The position numbers were made by a program, and so were the translations under genes. Below the pieces are notes generated by a model, which had not been told where the DNA came from, did no database searches, and worked only from the letters and a program-made list of their open reading frames with translations. Below are positions 1 to 8,637 of a DNA stretch of 64,000 nt, piece after piece (position 1 is the stretch's first letter; each line of letters opens with the position of its first letter). The stretch is taken from NCBI GenBank assembly GCA_000433315.1, contig FR893364.1, positions 58,231 through 122,230 of the forward strand. Reading direction: 5' to 3'. This DNA comes from Firmicutes bacterium CAG:345 (GTDB lineage Bacteria > Bacillota_I > Bacilli_A > RFN20 > CAG-288).

Positions 1-705
1 AATTTGATTGGATTGCAAATGTATAAAATTATCATTTGATATATATTTGGAATTAGAAGAATTATGTATTCCACTAGGAAAATAAATTAAATTATCTTTA
101 TTTTTATATTCTTCATATTCGTGATATGAATTGACAAAAAGATGAAGAGTTTTATGATTAATAAATTCAATAGTATATTGACCTTTTGAACTGATTTCAA
201 ATTTTACAGTTCTTCTATTTTCATCTATAGAATAAGGGATTTCAGCATCAGTTGGGTTAATGGTTAAACGGCTGTTGATACGAAAATTACATTGAATAAT
301 AAATTCAATTTTTCCTTCTATTTCCAGAGAAACAGCTCCATTATTTACTCGAGAAGATGCTTCTTTTGTCCATGAGTGACTAATATTAGTTTTTACATTT
401 ACTATTGGTATATTTTCACCAAGAGCATAAAGGCGCATATTTGGATAAATGTATTCTTCATCGATATTTTTTGAAAAGACTAATTTGTTAATTTTTTTAT
501 CATCTTCAACAGCAGTATTTTTAAAATAATCATCTTCAAGAATATAAAATCCGTTATCATCTTTTTCATAGTTATTTTCAGTTGGAGAATAAGATGAACT
601 ATTTATATTAGAACTTGAAGAAGTTGTTATTGATGAAACTATATTTGAATTGCAACTTGTTAAAATAATAACAAAAATAGATAGAATTATTTTTTTTATA
701 TTCAT
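1..705 (-). CDS. Partial surface lipoprotein, N-terminal part, glycosidase-like
   Basis: The gene runs off the left edge, so only the first 235 codons are present. It starts with a lipoprotein signal (lipobox LTSC, Cys18) and a Ser/Thr-rich linker. The rest looks like the N-terminal beta-sandwich plus first helix turns of the GH28-like lipoprotein at 12698-15337: both have a segment ending in (Y/F)-N/H-x-x-x-x-(A/T)-x-HLF followed about 20 residues later by an I-Y-(I/F)-x-x-G pattern and a start of a beta-helix. I infer a second extracellular glycan-degrading enzyme of the same locus. Its ATG overlaps the TGA of the upstream fusion gene (ATGA, 702-705), so it is the next cistron of the same operon. 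Catalytic part not visible. Confidence 0.75.
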   Translation of the reverse strand, partial: MNIKKIILSIFVIILTSCNSNIVSSITTSSSSNINSSSYSPTENNYEKDDNGFYILEDDYFKNTAVEDDKKINKLVFSKNIDEEYIYPNMRLYALGENIPIVNVKTNISHSWTKEASSRVNNGAVSLEIEGKIEFIIQCNFRINSRLTINPTDAEIPYSIDENRRTVKFEISSKGQYTIEFINHKTLHLFVNSYHEYEEYKNKDNLIYFPSGIHNSSNSKYISNDNFIHLQSNQI

Positions 706-2507
706 TTAACTATTGTCCCTTCAGTTTTGATGTCAAATAGACAAGCGTTTGTTAAATCCATAGATATTTTTAAATTCGTTCCAGGGGCAAAGCTAGAATA
801 GGTGTCACTGCTAGAAATATAGGTACCTTCAATGCCATTTATATTCATATAGATCAATGCTTCATCACCTAGTTGTTCAGTAATTTTAACGATAGCAGAG
901 ATGTTTTGTTCTTTATAATTTATGTTTTCACTAGGTACAATAGCTTTAGGACGAATACCTAGTGTGACATATTGATTATAATAGGTGCATGGGATTTTAT
1001 CGCCGATATTTTGTGGAAGGTATAATTTAATTTTGTCATTAAATTCTACAAAGTATCTATTGTCTTCTTTTGTTAATTTTACTTTGAAGAAATTCATTTG
1101 AGGTGTTCCGATAAATCCAGCGACAAATTTATTAATTGGATGGAGGAATAATTCTTTTGGAGAAGCGACTTGTTGAATTATACCTTCTTTTAAAACAACA
1201 ATTTTTGTTCCCATTGTCATAGCTTCTATTTGATCATGAGTAACATAGGTAAAAATAGTTTGTAAATCATTATGTAGTGTGGATATTTCTGTTCTCATCT
1301 GTGCTCTCATTTTAGCATCAAGATTTGATAAAGGTTCATCTAGTAAGAAAGCGGAAGGATTTCTAACCATCGATCTCCCTAATGCAACTCTTTGTCTTTG
1401 ACCTCCAGATAGATTAGCTGGTTTTCTATCTAGATATTCATATAAATTGATTTTTTTTGCGATTTCTTCAACAATTTCATTGATTTCTTTTTTTCTTTCT
1501 TTTCTATATTTTAAGCTGAAAAATTTAGAAAATGGAATTTTCTTACTGATATTTAAAGGAAAAGCAATATTTTGTCGCACTGTTAAATTTGGATAAAGAG
1601 CATAGTTTTGAAAAACCATAGCAATATTTCTATTCATAGGAATTACGTCATTCATCAATTTATCGTTGATATATAATTCTCCATCAGTAATTTCTTCTAG
1701 ACCGGCAATCATTCTTAAAACTGTGGATTTTCCACATCCAGAAGGACCGACAAAAACAACAAATTCTTTATCATATATATCAAGCGAAAAATCTTTAACA
1801 GCTTCTACACCATTTGAATATACTTTCTTTATATGTTTCAAAACAATTTTAGGTTTGTTATCTTCATTGAGATTATTGACAATTTCTATTATTTCTTCAA
1901 AATTTTTTATTGGATATGTTGTTTTACTATATTCGCTTGCTTCTAGAAGTCCGATAGTTTTGAATCCTCCTCTTGTTCCAGATTCAATACCAGCTATTGC
2001 ATCTTCTACCACTAATGCTTCGCTAGGTTTTAAGCCAAGTATTTCACTGGCTTTAAGAAAAACTTCAGGATGCGGTTTGGAATGATTTATCATATTTCCA
2101 TCGACGATTACATCGAATAAAGAAGTTAAGCCAACTTTGTTTAAAATTAATTTGGTATTTTTACTCGAAGAACCAATTGCTAGTTTTAAGCCTTTTTTCT
2201 TTAATTCATGAAGGGTTGAAATAACGTTTCTTGAAACCGATTCAATATTTAACTGTTCTAATAAATTAATATAAATCTCATTTTTTTGATTTGCTAAATT
2301 TATTTTTTCAGAATCTGTATATTCTTTATTACTACGTTCGAGGACAATATTTAAAGAATCCATTCTGGAAACACCTCTAAGGCGATTGTTGATTTTTTCA
2401 TCAAAATAGATGCCTTCTTGATCAGCGATTTGTTTCCAAGCTAAATAATGAAATTTGTCGGTGGATAAGATAACACCATCAAGATCGAATATAATGCCTT
2501 TTATCAT
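702..2507 (-). CDS. Fusion: beta-phosphoglucomutase + sugar ABC transporter ATP-binding protein
   Basis: One 601-residue reading frame holds two complete enzymes. Residues 1-215 are a beta-phosphoglucomutase of the HAD superfamily: DLDGVI with D8 and D10, T16 and H20, GSSS near 112-115, K144 in SKPHP, and VVEDA with E168/D169, matching the positions known for lactococcal PgmB. Residues 220-601 are a MalK/MsmX-type ATPase: Walker A GPSGCGKST (254-262), Q300, LSGGQ (366-370), Walker B LLDEP (to 392), H424, and a C-terminal TOBE-like region from about 470. The first half would convert beta-glucose 1-phosphate from the GH65 phosphorylases to glucose 6-phosphate; the second would drive the importer encoded at 6840-10047. 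It overlaps both neighbours by 4 bp. No stop or frameshift separates the halves. The fusion is seen; channelling or co-regulation is inference. Confidence 0.92.
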   Translation of the reverse strand: MIKGIIFDLDGVILSTDKFHYLAWKQIADQEGIYFDEKINNRLRGVSRMDSLNIVLERSNKEYTDSEKINLANQKNEIYINLLEQLNIESVSRNVISTLHELKKKGLKLAIGSSSKNTKLILNKVGLTSLFDVIVDGNMINHSKPHPEVFLKASEILGLKPSEALVVEDAIAGIESGTRGGFKTIGLLEASEYSKTTYPIKNFEEIIEIVNNLNEDNKPKIVLKHIKKVYSNGVEAVKDFSLDIYDKEFVVFVGPSGCGKSTVLRMIAGLEEITDGELYINDKLMNDVIPMNRNIAMVFQNYALYPNLTVRQNIAFPLNISKKIPFSKFFSLKYRKERKKEINEIVEEIAKKINLYEYLDRKPANLSGGQRQRVALGRSMVRNPSAFLLDEPLSNLDAKMRAQMRTEISTLHNDLQTIFTYVTHDQIEAMTMGTKIVVLKEGIIQQVASPKELFLHPINKFVAGFIGTPQMNFFKVKLTKEDNRYFVEFNDKIKLYLPQNIGDKIPCTYYNQYVTLGIRPKAIVPSENINYKEQNISAIVKITEQLGDEALIYMNINGIEGTYISSSDTYSSFAPGTNLKISMDLTNACLFDIKTEGTIVK

Positions 2508-4573
2508 ATAATTTCCTCCAATTTATATTGTTTATTTTGATAAGCTTCTAAATAATAAGATTTATTTTTATATTTAAATTTTAAACTAATTTTCCTAATT
2601 TTTTTCGGAATATTTAAATTAATAGATATATCATCATTTTTAAATGACATTCCTAATATTCCGTATATAAGAACCATATAGGCACCACCATTACTAGCTG
2701 GATGAGTACCGCCAATATATATACCACCTGCAAACATTTTTTGGTCGGTACCAAGATCTATGGAACTAGATTTTAAGAACATTTCGTAAGCAGTTTTATA
2801 TTCTTTAATAGTAAAACCTAAAATTCCATACATTGAACTAGAGAGGCTAGATCCGTGCTCTGTATATGGATAATAAAAATCATAGTTAGCTTTTTTTATA
2901 TCGAAACTAAAATAATCACGAAAAAGAGAAATCAAGGCAACTACATCAGCTTGTTTGATAACTCTAGTAGGATAAGCAACGCCATTCTCTGTTCCCCAAT
3001 ATTCATTTTTAAATTTTAATCTAGAACGAACGATTTCGACCGATGTATCTTCTAAATTAAAATAGTTAGAAAATTGTTCGATTATTTTTTGATCATTTGG
3101 TTGAGGTAAATATAATTTATTTGTAAAATCTTCAATTTCTTTTATTAAAGGAGAATTTTTTTCAATTTTTAATAAATATTTTAGAGTTATTTTACATGCA
3201 TAATAAGCCATATAATTGGTAAAAGCATTGTCATTAACTCTTTCGTGATATTCATCTGGACCAATTACATCGTTTAAATGATATACACCATCAATTTCAT
3301 TTTTATAACTTATAAAAAATGTTGCAACTTCTTTCATTACATCGAGTGCACCAGAAAAAAGAATGGAGATATCATCAGTCATTTTTATATATTGTTCAAT
3401 TGAATAAACTATATCGGCAGAAATATGAATTTGTTTTTCGTTAAAATAAGTTCTTATAGGTTTATTTGTTAAAGGATCAGTAACATTATATTTTGAACAG
3501 GCTTCAAGTCCAGTATCTTGGCTTTCCCAAGCATAGAAAGCTCCTTCATAACCAAATTCTTGAGCTTTCTTTTTTGCTCCTTCTAGTGTGTTGATTCTAT
3601 ATAAAATTAGATTTCTACTAATTTCTGGATCAACCATGTTGTAAAAAGGCTCTAAAAATATTTCTGTATCCCAAAATATGGCACCTTTATATGTTTGACC
3701 GGAAACTCCTCTAGCAGGAATAGAAGTGCAATAATTTTTATTCCCCAATATTAAAAGATGATAGATGCTATAGCGTAAAAGAAAATCAGCTTTATTATCG
3801 CCAACTATACTAACATTGGCATAGTTCCATTTGTTGGAAAAGGAATCTATATGGTCTTTTTTAGCTAAAACATATTCTTTTTTTGAAAATGAAAAATTTG
3901 AAAAATCGCAATTTTCATATATATGTTGTGAAACATATAGTTCTATATTTTTATCTTTTTTTCCTTCTAAAATTAAATGAAAGAATCCATTTTTATAGGT
4001 GAAATGAATATTTTTTGGGAAAATATAGCAAGATTTAGTTCTTAAAACTTTACCTTCGTTAGTTAGACCTTCAAAATATAAATATTGTTCTTTTCTATAT
4101 ATTTTTTTCTTTATAAAATGTGGACCGTTTATTTCATAAATATTTAAATCAGTACCAATTTTAATCTTTATAGTCTCATCTTTTTTAAAGTGAATTGAAT
4201 ATTTCATCATCAAAAGATTATCGGTACAAGAAGAAATAAATTTCTCACTTTGAATAATTAAATCTGAAAATTCAGTTTTTCGTGAAACAATAGCATTTTT
4301 TAAATTTAATTTTTGCTCATGGTTAATAGGAGAATTGAATACTGTATGATTTTTTATTTCGACGTAAAAGGCGTTTGGTGCATTGAGACTTTCACGCCAT
4401 TTATCCTGAAATTTATCATAGAATCCAACTACATTTAAGCCTACCAAATGTTTGCTTTTAAATTCTTCGAGTGTTCCACGATAACCTAAATGTCCGTTTC
4501 CGATTAGAAACATATTTCCATAAGATATGATATTTTTTTTATCAAATCCTATTTTTTTTAAAGACCACTTCAT
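2504..4573 (-). CDS. Glycoside hydrolase family 65 phosphorylase (disaccharide specificity unknown)
   Basis: A 689-residue GH65 protein, somewhat short for the family (about 750). Visible family marks are GNGHLGYRG near the N-terminus, FWDTE at 300-304, GPDEYH with the general acid E441, a KQADV segment, and the phosphate-binding HGSSLSSS segment. GH65 enzymes split alpha-glucobioses with phosphate, inverting to beta-glucose 1-phosphate. The DEYHERV form resembles kojibiose/nigerose/trehalose-type members more than maltose phosphorylase, but I cannot assign the linkage. No signal peptide, so cytoplasmic. It overlaps the phosphoglucomutase fusion by 4 bp and follows the other GH65 gene by 3 bp, consistent with one pathway. 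Confidence 0.9.
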   Translation of the reverse strand: MKWSLKKIGFDKKNIISYGNMFLIGNGHLGYRGTLEEFKSKHLVGLNVVGFYDKFQDKWRESLNAPNAFYVEIKNHTVFNSPINHEQKLNLKNAIVSRKTEFSDLIIQSEKFISSCTDNLLMMKYSIHFKKDETIKIKIGTDLNIYEINGPHFIKKKIYRKEQYLYFEGLTNEGKVLRTKSCYIFPKNIHFTYKNGFFHLILEGKKDKNIELYVSQHIYENCDFSNFSFSKKEYVLAKKDHIDSFSNKWNYANVSIVGDNKADFLLRYSIYHLLILGNKNYCTSIPARGVSGQTYKGAIFWDTEIFLEPFYNMVDPEISRNLILYRINTLEGAKKKAQEFGYEGAFYAWESQDTGLEACSKYNVTDPLTNKPIRTYFNEKQIHISADIVYSIEQYIKMTDDISILFSGALDVMKEVATFFISYKNEIDGVYHLNDVIGPDEYHERVNDNAFTNYMAYYACKITLKYLLKIEKNSPLIKEIEDFTNKLYLPQPNDQKIIEQFSNYFNLEDTSVEIVRSRLKFKNEYWGTENGVAYPTRVIKQADVVALISLFRDYFSFDIKKANYDFYYPYTEHGSSLSSSMYGILGFTIKEYKTAYEMFLKSSSIDLGTDQKMFAGGIYIGGTHPASNGGAYMVLIYGILGMSFKNDDISINLNIPKKIRKISLKFKYKNKSYYLEAYQNKQYKLEEII

Positions 4574-4576
4574 ATC

Positions 4577-6835
4577 TTATCTTTCTATTGTTAGGAAATC
4601 TTTTATAGTGTATTCCTTGTCATAAATTTTCAATTTGACAGGATCACCTTCAATGATTAATTTTGTTTCTTTATCAGTAACTTTGATATTAATTATCGTT
4701 CCATGATAAGTTATTTTAAACGAATAAGATTTCCAATTTGGAAGAATAGATGGATTTAAAATTAATTCACTTTTATCACTTCTTAATCCTCCAAAACCAT
4801 AGACAATATTCATCCAAGCGGCAGCAATACTTGTCATATGAATTCCTTCAAGGGTATTGCAGTTATAATCATCAAGATCTAATCTTGTCGCAAAGTTAAA
4901 GAATTTGCTTGCATCATCGTATTTTTTTAATTCGCTAGCAAATATTGAATGAATAGATGGACTTAAACTTGATTCATGGATGCAACGAGGTTCGTAATAT
5001 TCATAATTACATTTTTTTTGGTCAAATGTAAAATCTTGATTAAACAAAAACATGAACATTAAAACATCGGGTTGTTTAATCATATCGTTTCTGTAAATTC
5101 GATCATAAGACCAATGGGAATATAATGGAAAATCTGAAGTTGGAATTTTATTTATATCGATATGGGGAAGAGAAAAGAATCCTTCATGTTGTTCAAATAC
5201 ATGTGTTTTTTTATTATAAAGAATTATCATTTTGTTGCTTGCATCATGAATTGAATTAAAAAATGATTCATCGATATCACATTTTTTCAAAAGAGCAGAA
5301 AAATCATAATTTTTGCTTTTATAAAGCTCTAAAAGATAATCAAAAGCTTTTTTAGCCATGAAATTAGTATATGTATTATTATTTACCATCATTTCAAATT
5401 CATCAGGCCCCATAACTCCATAAAATCCAAATCCACTATGATCTTGATTATATTGGCCACGACTTAATAAAAATTTACAAATTTCTATAAGCATTTCTAT
5501 TCCATAATTTTGCATGAATTGCTTATCATTATAAAGATTCATATAATGATAAATTGCATAGAAAACCCCTGTTGATGGTTGAAATTGTAAAGATGCATGT
5601 TGCCATAAATTACATCCTTCTTTACCATTTCTTGTTGCTACAGGATAACAAGCACCTCTGCAATCAAGTTCTTTGGCTCTTTCTCTGGCTTCATTTAAAG
5701 TATTGTAGCGGAACATGAGTAAATTCTTACTAGCTTCTTTATTTGAAAATAAATAGTATGGTAAACAATATGTTTCACTATCCCAAAAAGCGTGACCAGA
5801 ATATGCTTCTCCAGTTAAACCTTTAGCACCGATATTATTATCTTTTTCATAACCGTGATAGGTCTGCTCAAGCTGGAATATACAATAGCGAATTCCTTGT
5901 TGATCTTTATCATCACCTTCGATGATTATATCTGATTTATTCCAGACATTTTTAAAGTAATTAGTATTTTCTAAAAGAGAATTATCAAAGCCTTTTATTT
6001 TTAAATTTTTAACTTCATCCTTAGCTTTATATAGTAATTCTTCATCAGAAATTTTGTTAAATTTATCGACAATATTGATAACATATCTTGTAAATTCTGA
6101 AGTCTTTTTAGTTGAAACAAAATTGTATTTTACGCTGACATAACGATCAGAGGTGTTTTTTTCAACTGGTTCACATGGACTATCAATAATTTCCGCTGAA
6201 ATTAATTTTTGTTTAGTAGTTAAAGTTTCGGCTTCAAGTCCATAAATATCTTCATCAATGAATTCATATTTTCTTTTCCAATAGCAATCAGAATTCCAGT
6301 GTAAAATTGTATTATCTAAATCCATTTTTAGTGTTACTGGAATATTTGTATTAGAAGAAAAAGTGATTTTTTGTAAAAATTGATGACAATATGTCATATT
6401 TAGTAATCGTTCAAATTTGATTTTTAATTCACCAAGATGAGTAATCCAAGTAAATGAACGAGTATAAAGTCCATTTTTAAAATCTAATTCTCGATAAAAA
6501 TCTTTGAAATTTGAAATATTTAAATCAAGTACTTCATCATCGACAATTATTGAACATTTAACCCAATTTATTGAATTTATTGTAAAGTGTGTTCTTTTGA
6601 CTATGCCTTTATAGGCATTTGGAGTTTCTTCAAGAGCATAATCATAGATTCCATTAAAATAACTTCCGATAAGCTTTTTTCCCGAATAGCCTTCTTCAAA
6701 AAAACCTCGAATACCAGAATACTCGTTGCCTAAGGAAAATAGACTTTCTGAAACTTGATCTCTGTCTCGATGAAATCCTTTTTCTATAATTTTATATGGA
6801 TCAACTTCTAAATAAGTATATGATTTTTTTGGCAT
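4577..6835 (-). CDS. Glycoside hydrolase family 65 phosphorylase, maltose-phosphorylase-like
   Basis: A full-length 752-residue GH65 phosphorylase. The N-terminus (SLFSLGNEYSGIRGFFEEGY, 31-50) is the family's usual start. FWDSE lies at 350-354, the catalytic acid is E479 in MGPDEF, followed by MVNNNTYTN as in maltose phosphorylases, and HESSLSPS forms the phosphate site. Where maltose phosphorylases usually have a His-containing loop before the catalytic domain's helix, this one reads WQHASLQFQPSTGVF, so its acceptor specificity may differ. Cytoplasmic. It sits 4 bp after the permease gene and 3 bp before the second GH65, suggesting the locus takes in a mixture of alpha-glucosides or that each enzyme handles a different linkage. 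Confidence 0.9.
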   Translation of the reverse strand: MPKKSYTYLEVDPYKIIEKGFHRDRDQVSESLFSLGNEYSGIRGFFEEGYSGKKLIGSYFNGIYDYALEETPNAYKGIVKRTHFTINSINWVKCSIIVDDEVLDLNISNFKDFYRELDFKNGLYTRSFTWITHLGELKIKFERLLNMTYCHQFLQKITFSSNTNIPVTLKMDLDNTILHWNSDCYWKRKYEFIDEDIYGLEAETLTTKQKLISAEIIDSPCEPVEKNTSDRYVSVKYNFVSTKKTSEFTRYVINIVDKFNKISDEELLYKAKDEVKNLKIKGFDNSLLENTNYFKNVWNKSDIIIEGDDKDQQGIRYCIFQLEQTYHGYEKDNNIGAKGLTGEAYSGHAFWDSETYCLPYYLFSNKEASKNLLMFRYNTLNEARERAKELDCRGACYPVATRNGKEGCNLWQHASLQFQPSTGVFYAIYHYMNLYNDKQFMQNYGIEMLIEICKFLLSRGQYNQDHSGFGFYGVMGPDEFEMMVNNNTYTNFMAKKAFDYLLELYKSKNYDFSALLKKCDIDESFFNSIHDASNKMIILYNKKTHVFEQHEGFFSLPHIDINKIPTSDFPLYSHWSYDRIYRNDMIKQPDVLMFMFLFNQDFTFDQKKCNYEYYEPRCIHESSLSPSIHSIFASELKKYDDASKFFNFATRLDLDDYNCNTLEGIHMTSIAAAWMNIVYGFGGLRSDKSELILNPSILPNWKSYSFKITYHGTIINIKVTDKETKLIIEGDPVKLKIYDKEYTIKDFLTIER

Positions 6836-6839
6836 AGTG

Positions 6840-7730
6840 TTACTCCTTCATACCTGAGTTTTGAGCAGAACCCATAATCTGTTTTTGGAAAATAATAAAG
6901 ATAAGAATTTGTGGAACAATCGATAATACTAATAGCATCAGCATTTCTGAAGCGTCGATTGTTGTTGAAGAAGAAAGACGATAAATAGCAACCATAACTG
7001 TATGCATGCTTTCATCTTGCAACACTAAATAAGGTAATAAAAAGTCAGAATAAGCAGCGGTCATAGTGAAAATTGCAACAACCCCTATTATAGATTTACT
7101 TATTGGAAGGACGACTTTAAAAAATATTTTAAAATCATTAAGACCATCAATTCTTGCTGCTTCAATTAAAGAAGAAGGAAGTTTTTCAAAATAATCTTTA
7201 AAAAGCAAATAATAATAAGCATTTGCACCAAAAGTTAGCCATAATGGAGCGTAGGAATTTATCATTCCAGCTGAAGTAATCTGCTTGATTAATGGTAAAA
7301 TAGCTAATGCTGATGGAATCATATAGCTCAGAAGAATTAATTTATTAACAATCTTGTAGCCTGCAGGTTTTAAAATGCCAGTAGCGTAGGCTAAAAGTCC
7401 ATTAAAAATTGTTGAACAGACAACTGCACCTAAAACCACAATAATTGTATTTAAATAATATCTGCCGAAATCTAGTTTATTCCAAAGATTAATAAGTTTC
7501 ATTATGTCAAATGATTTTGGAAATAGATGATAATCTGTGGAATTAATTTCATTGACGGTTTTAAAAGAAGTAATAAGCAACCATAAAATCGGAATAATAG
7601 CTGTTAAGGCAAACATTATTAATAGAAAAATAATTATTCCATAAATGATTTTAAAACTAGTTTTTTTATAATCGGAAAAGTTGAAAAAACCTTCTGTTTT
7701 ATCTTTTAAATGCGCTTTTTGTTTTTTCAT
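6840..7730 (-). CDS. Carbohydrate ABC transporter permease, MalG-type
   Basis: A 296-residue integral membrane protein with six predicted segments and the cytoplasmic EAA loop (EAARIDGLNDFKIFFKVVLP) that docks to the ATPase. The long charged N-terminal stretch before the first segment is typical of MalG/GanQ-type inner-membrane components. It overlaps the MalF-type gene by 4 bp (ATGA) and precedes the first GH65 gene, so importer and catabolic genes form one transcript. The partner ATPase is most likely the C-terminal half of the 702-2507 fusion, since no other import ATPase is in the window. Confidence 0.93.
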   Translation of the reverse strand: MKKQKAHLKDKTEGFFNFSDYKKTSFKIIYGIIIFLLIMFALTAIIPILWLLITSFKTVNEINSTDYHLFPKSFDIMKLINLWNKLDFGRYYLNTIIVVLGAVVCSTIFNGLLAYATGILKPAGYKIVNKLILLSYMIPSALAILPLIKQITSAGMINSYAPLWLTFGANAYYYLLFKDYFEKLPSSLIEAARIDGLNDFKIFFKVVLPISKSIIGVVAIFTMTAAYSDFLLPYLVLQDESMHTVMVAIYRLSSSTTIDASEMLMLLVLSIVPQILIFIIFQKQIMGSAQNSGMKE

Positions 7731-8635
7731 TTTCCGCTCTCCTTTTTATTTAGATATTTTGTTAGAGCAAAATAAATAAGAGTAAAAACTAAAATAATTA
7801 AAGCCAAAAATACACTTGTAGCTGCAGCTTTAGCATATTCTAAATCTTGGAAAGCATAAAGATAAGCCTGAAGCATCAAAGTCATGGAAGAGTTGCCTGG
7901 TCCTCCTTTTGAACCGATAACTAAAGGTTCGTAGAAAACCTGGAAAACTGAAATGATTTGTAAGATAAATAAAGTTAAAAGAGTATTTTTCATCTGTGGT
8001 AAAGTAACTTTTAATAATCTTTGAAAGCTATTAGCACCATCGATTCGACTGGCTTCATATAACGAAACATCAATCTGTTGGAAATTTGAAAGATAAATCA
8101 AAGCTGTGCCTCCAGCACCTTTCCATGTCATGGCTAGAACTATTAAAGGAATGACCCAATTTGGATCTCCTGCCCATGCTAGTGGGTCATCTTTGCGATT
8201 GAATATTATGTTTAAAATAGAATAAGAATCAGAGCCGTAGATATTTTTGAATAAAAAGACAACAGCAATACCTGATATCATACAAGGTATATATAAACAA
8301 ACACGGAATAAACCTTTAGCATGAATGCATTCATTTAAGAGAAATCCCATCAGAATAGGAGCAAAATAACCAATAATTATCGACCAAAGGATATAGACAA
8401 AGGTATTTTTTAATGCGGCAAGAAAAGCTTCATCTTCAAAGATTGCCTTATAGTTTTCTAAAAAAACAAATTCACTGAAAGAATAGTCATTGAAAAAGGA
8501 TAGAATTATATTTTTACATAATGGTAGCCAAACAAAGAATATAAATAGAGCAAGGCTTGGTATCATTATTAACCATCCGACCATATTTTTCCGAAAAAAT
8601 GCTTTTAAATTAAATTTTTTCTTTACATTTTTCAT
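7727..8635 (-). CDS. Carbohydrate ABC transporter permease, MalF-type
   Basis: A 302-residue permease with six predicted membrane segments. The EAA loop reads EASRIDGANSFQRLLKVTLP. The first segment, after a basic cytoplasmic start, carries WLIMIPSLALF, typical of MalF/UgpA/MsmF-type proteins. It pairs with the downstream MalG-type permease (4-bp overlap) and the binding protein just upstream (2-bp gap), giving the standard gene order of CUT1-family sugar importers. CUT1 systems usually import oligosaccharides, which suits intracellular phosphorolysis by GH65 enzymes. Confidence 0.93.
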   Translation of the reverse strand: MKNVKKKFNLKAFFRKNMVGWLIMIPSLALFIFFVWLPLCKNIILSFFNDYSFSEFVFLENYKAIFEDEAFLAALKNTFVYILWSIIIGYFAPILMGFLLNECIHAKGLFRVCLYIPCMISGIAVVFLFKNIYGSDSYSILNIIFNRKDDPLAWAGDPNWVIPLIVLAMTWKGAGGTALIYLSNFQQIDVSLYEASRIDGANSFQRLLKVTLPQMKNTLLTLFILQIISVFQVFYEPLVIGSKGGPGNSSMTLMLQAYLYAFQDLEYAKAAATSVFLALIILVFTLIYFALTKYLNKKESGK

Positions 8636-8637
8636 AA

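Noticed and set aside
1666..2085. 139-residue plus-strand frame across the phosphoglucomutase-ATPase fusion
   Set aside because: Antisense to conserved Walker A and HAD motifs; no promoter or ribosome site.
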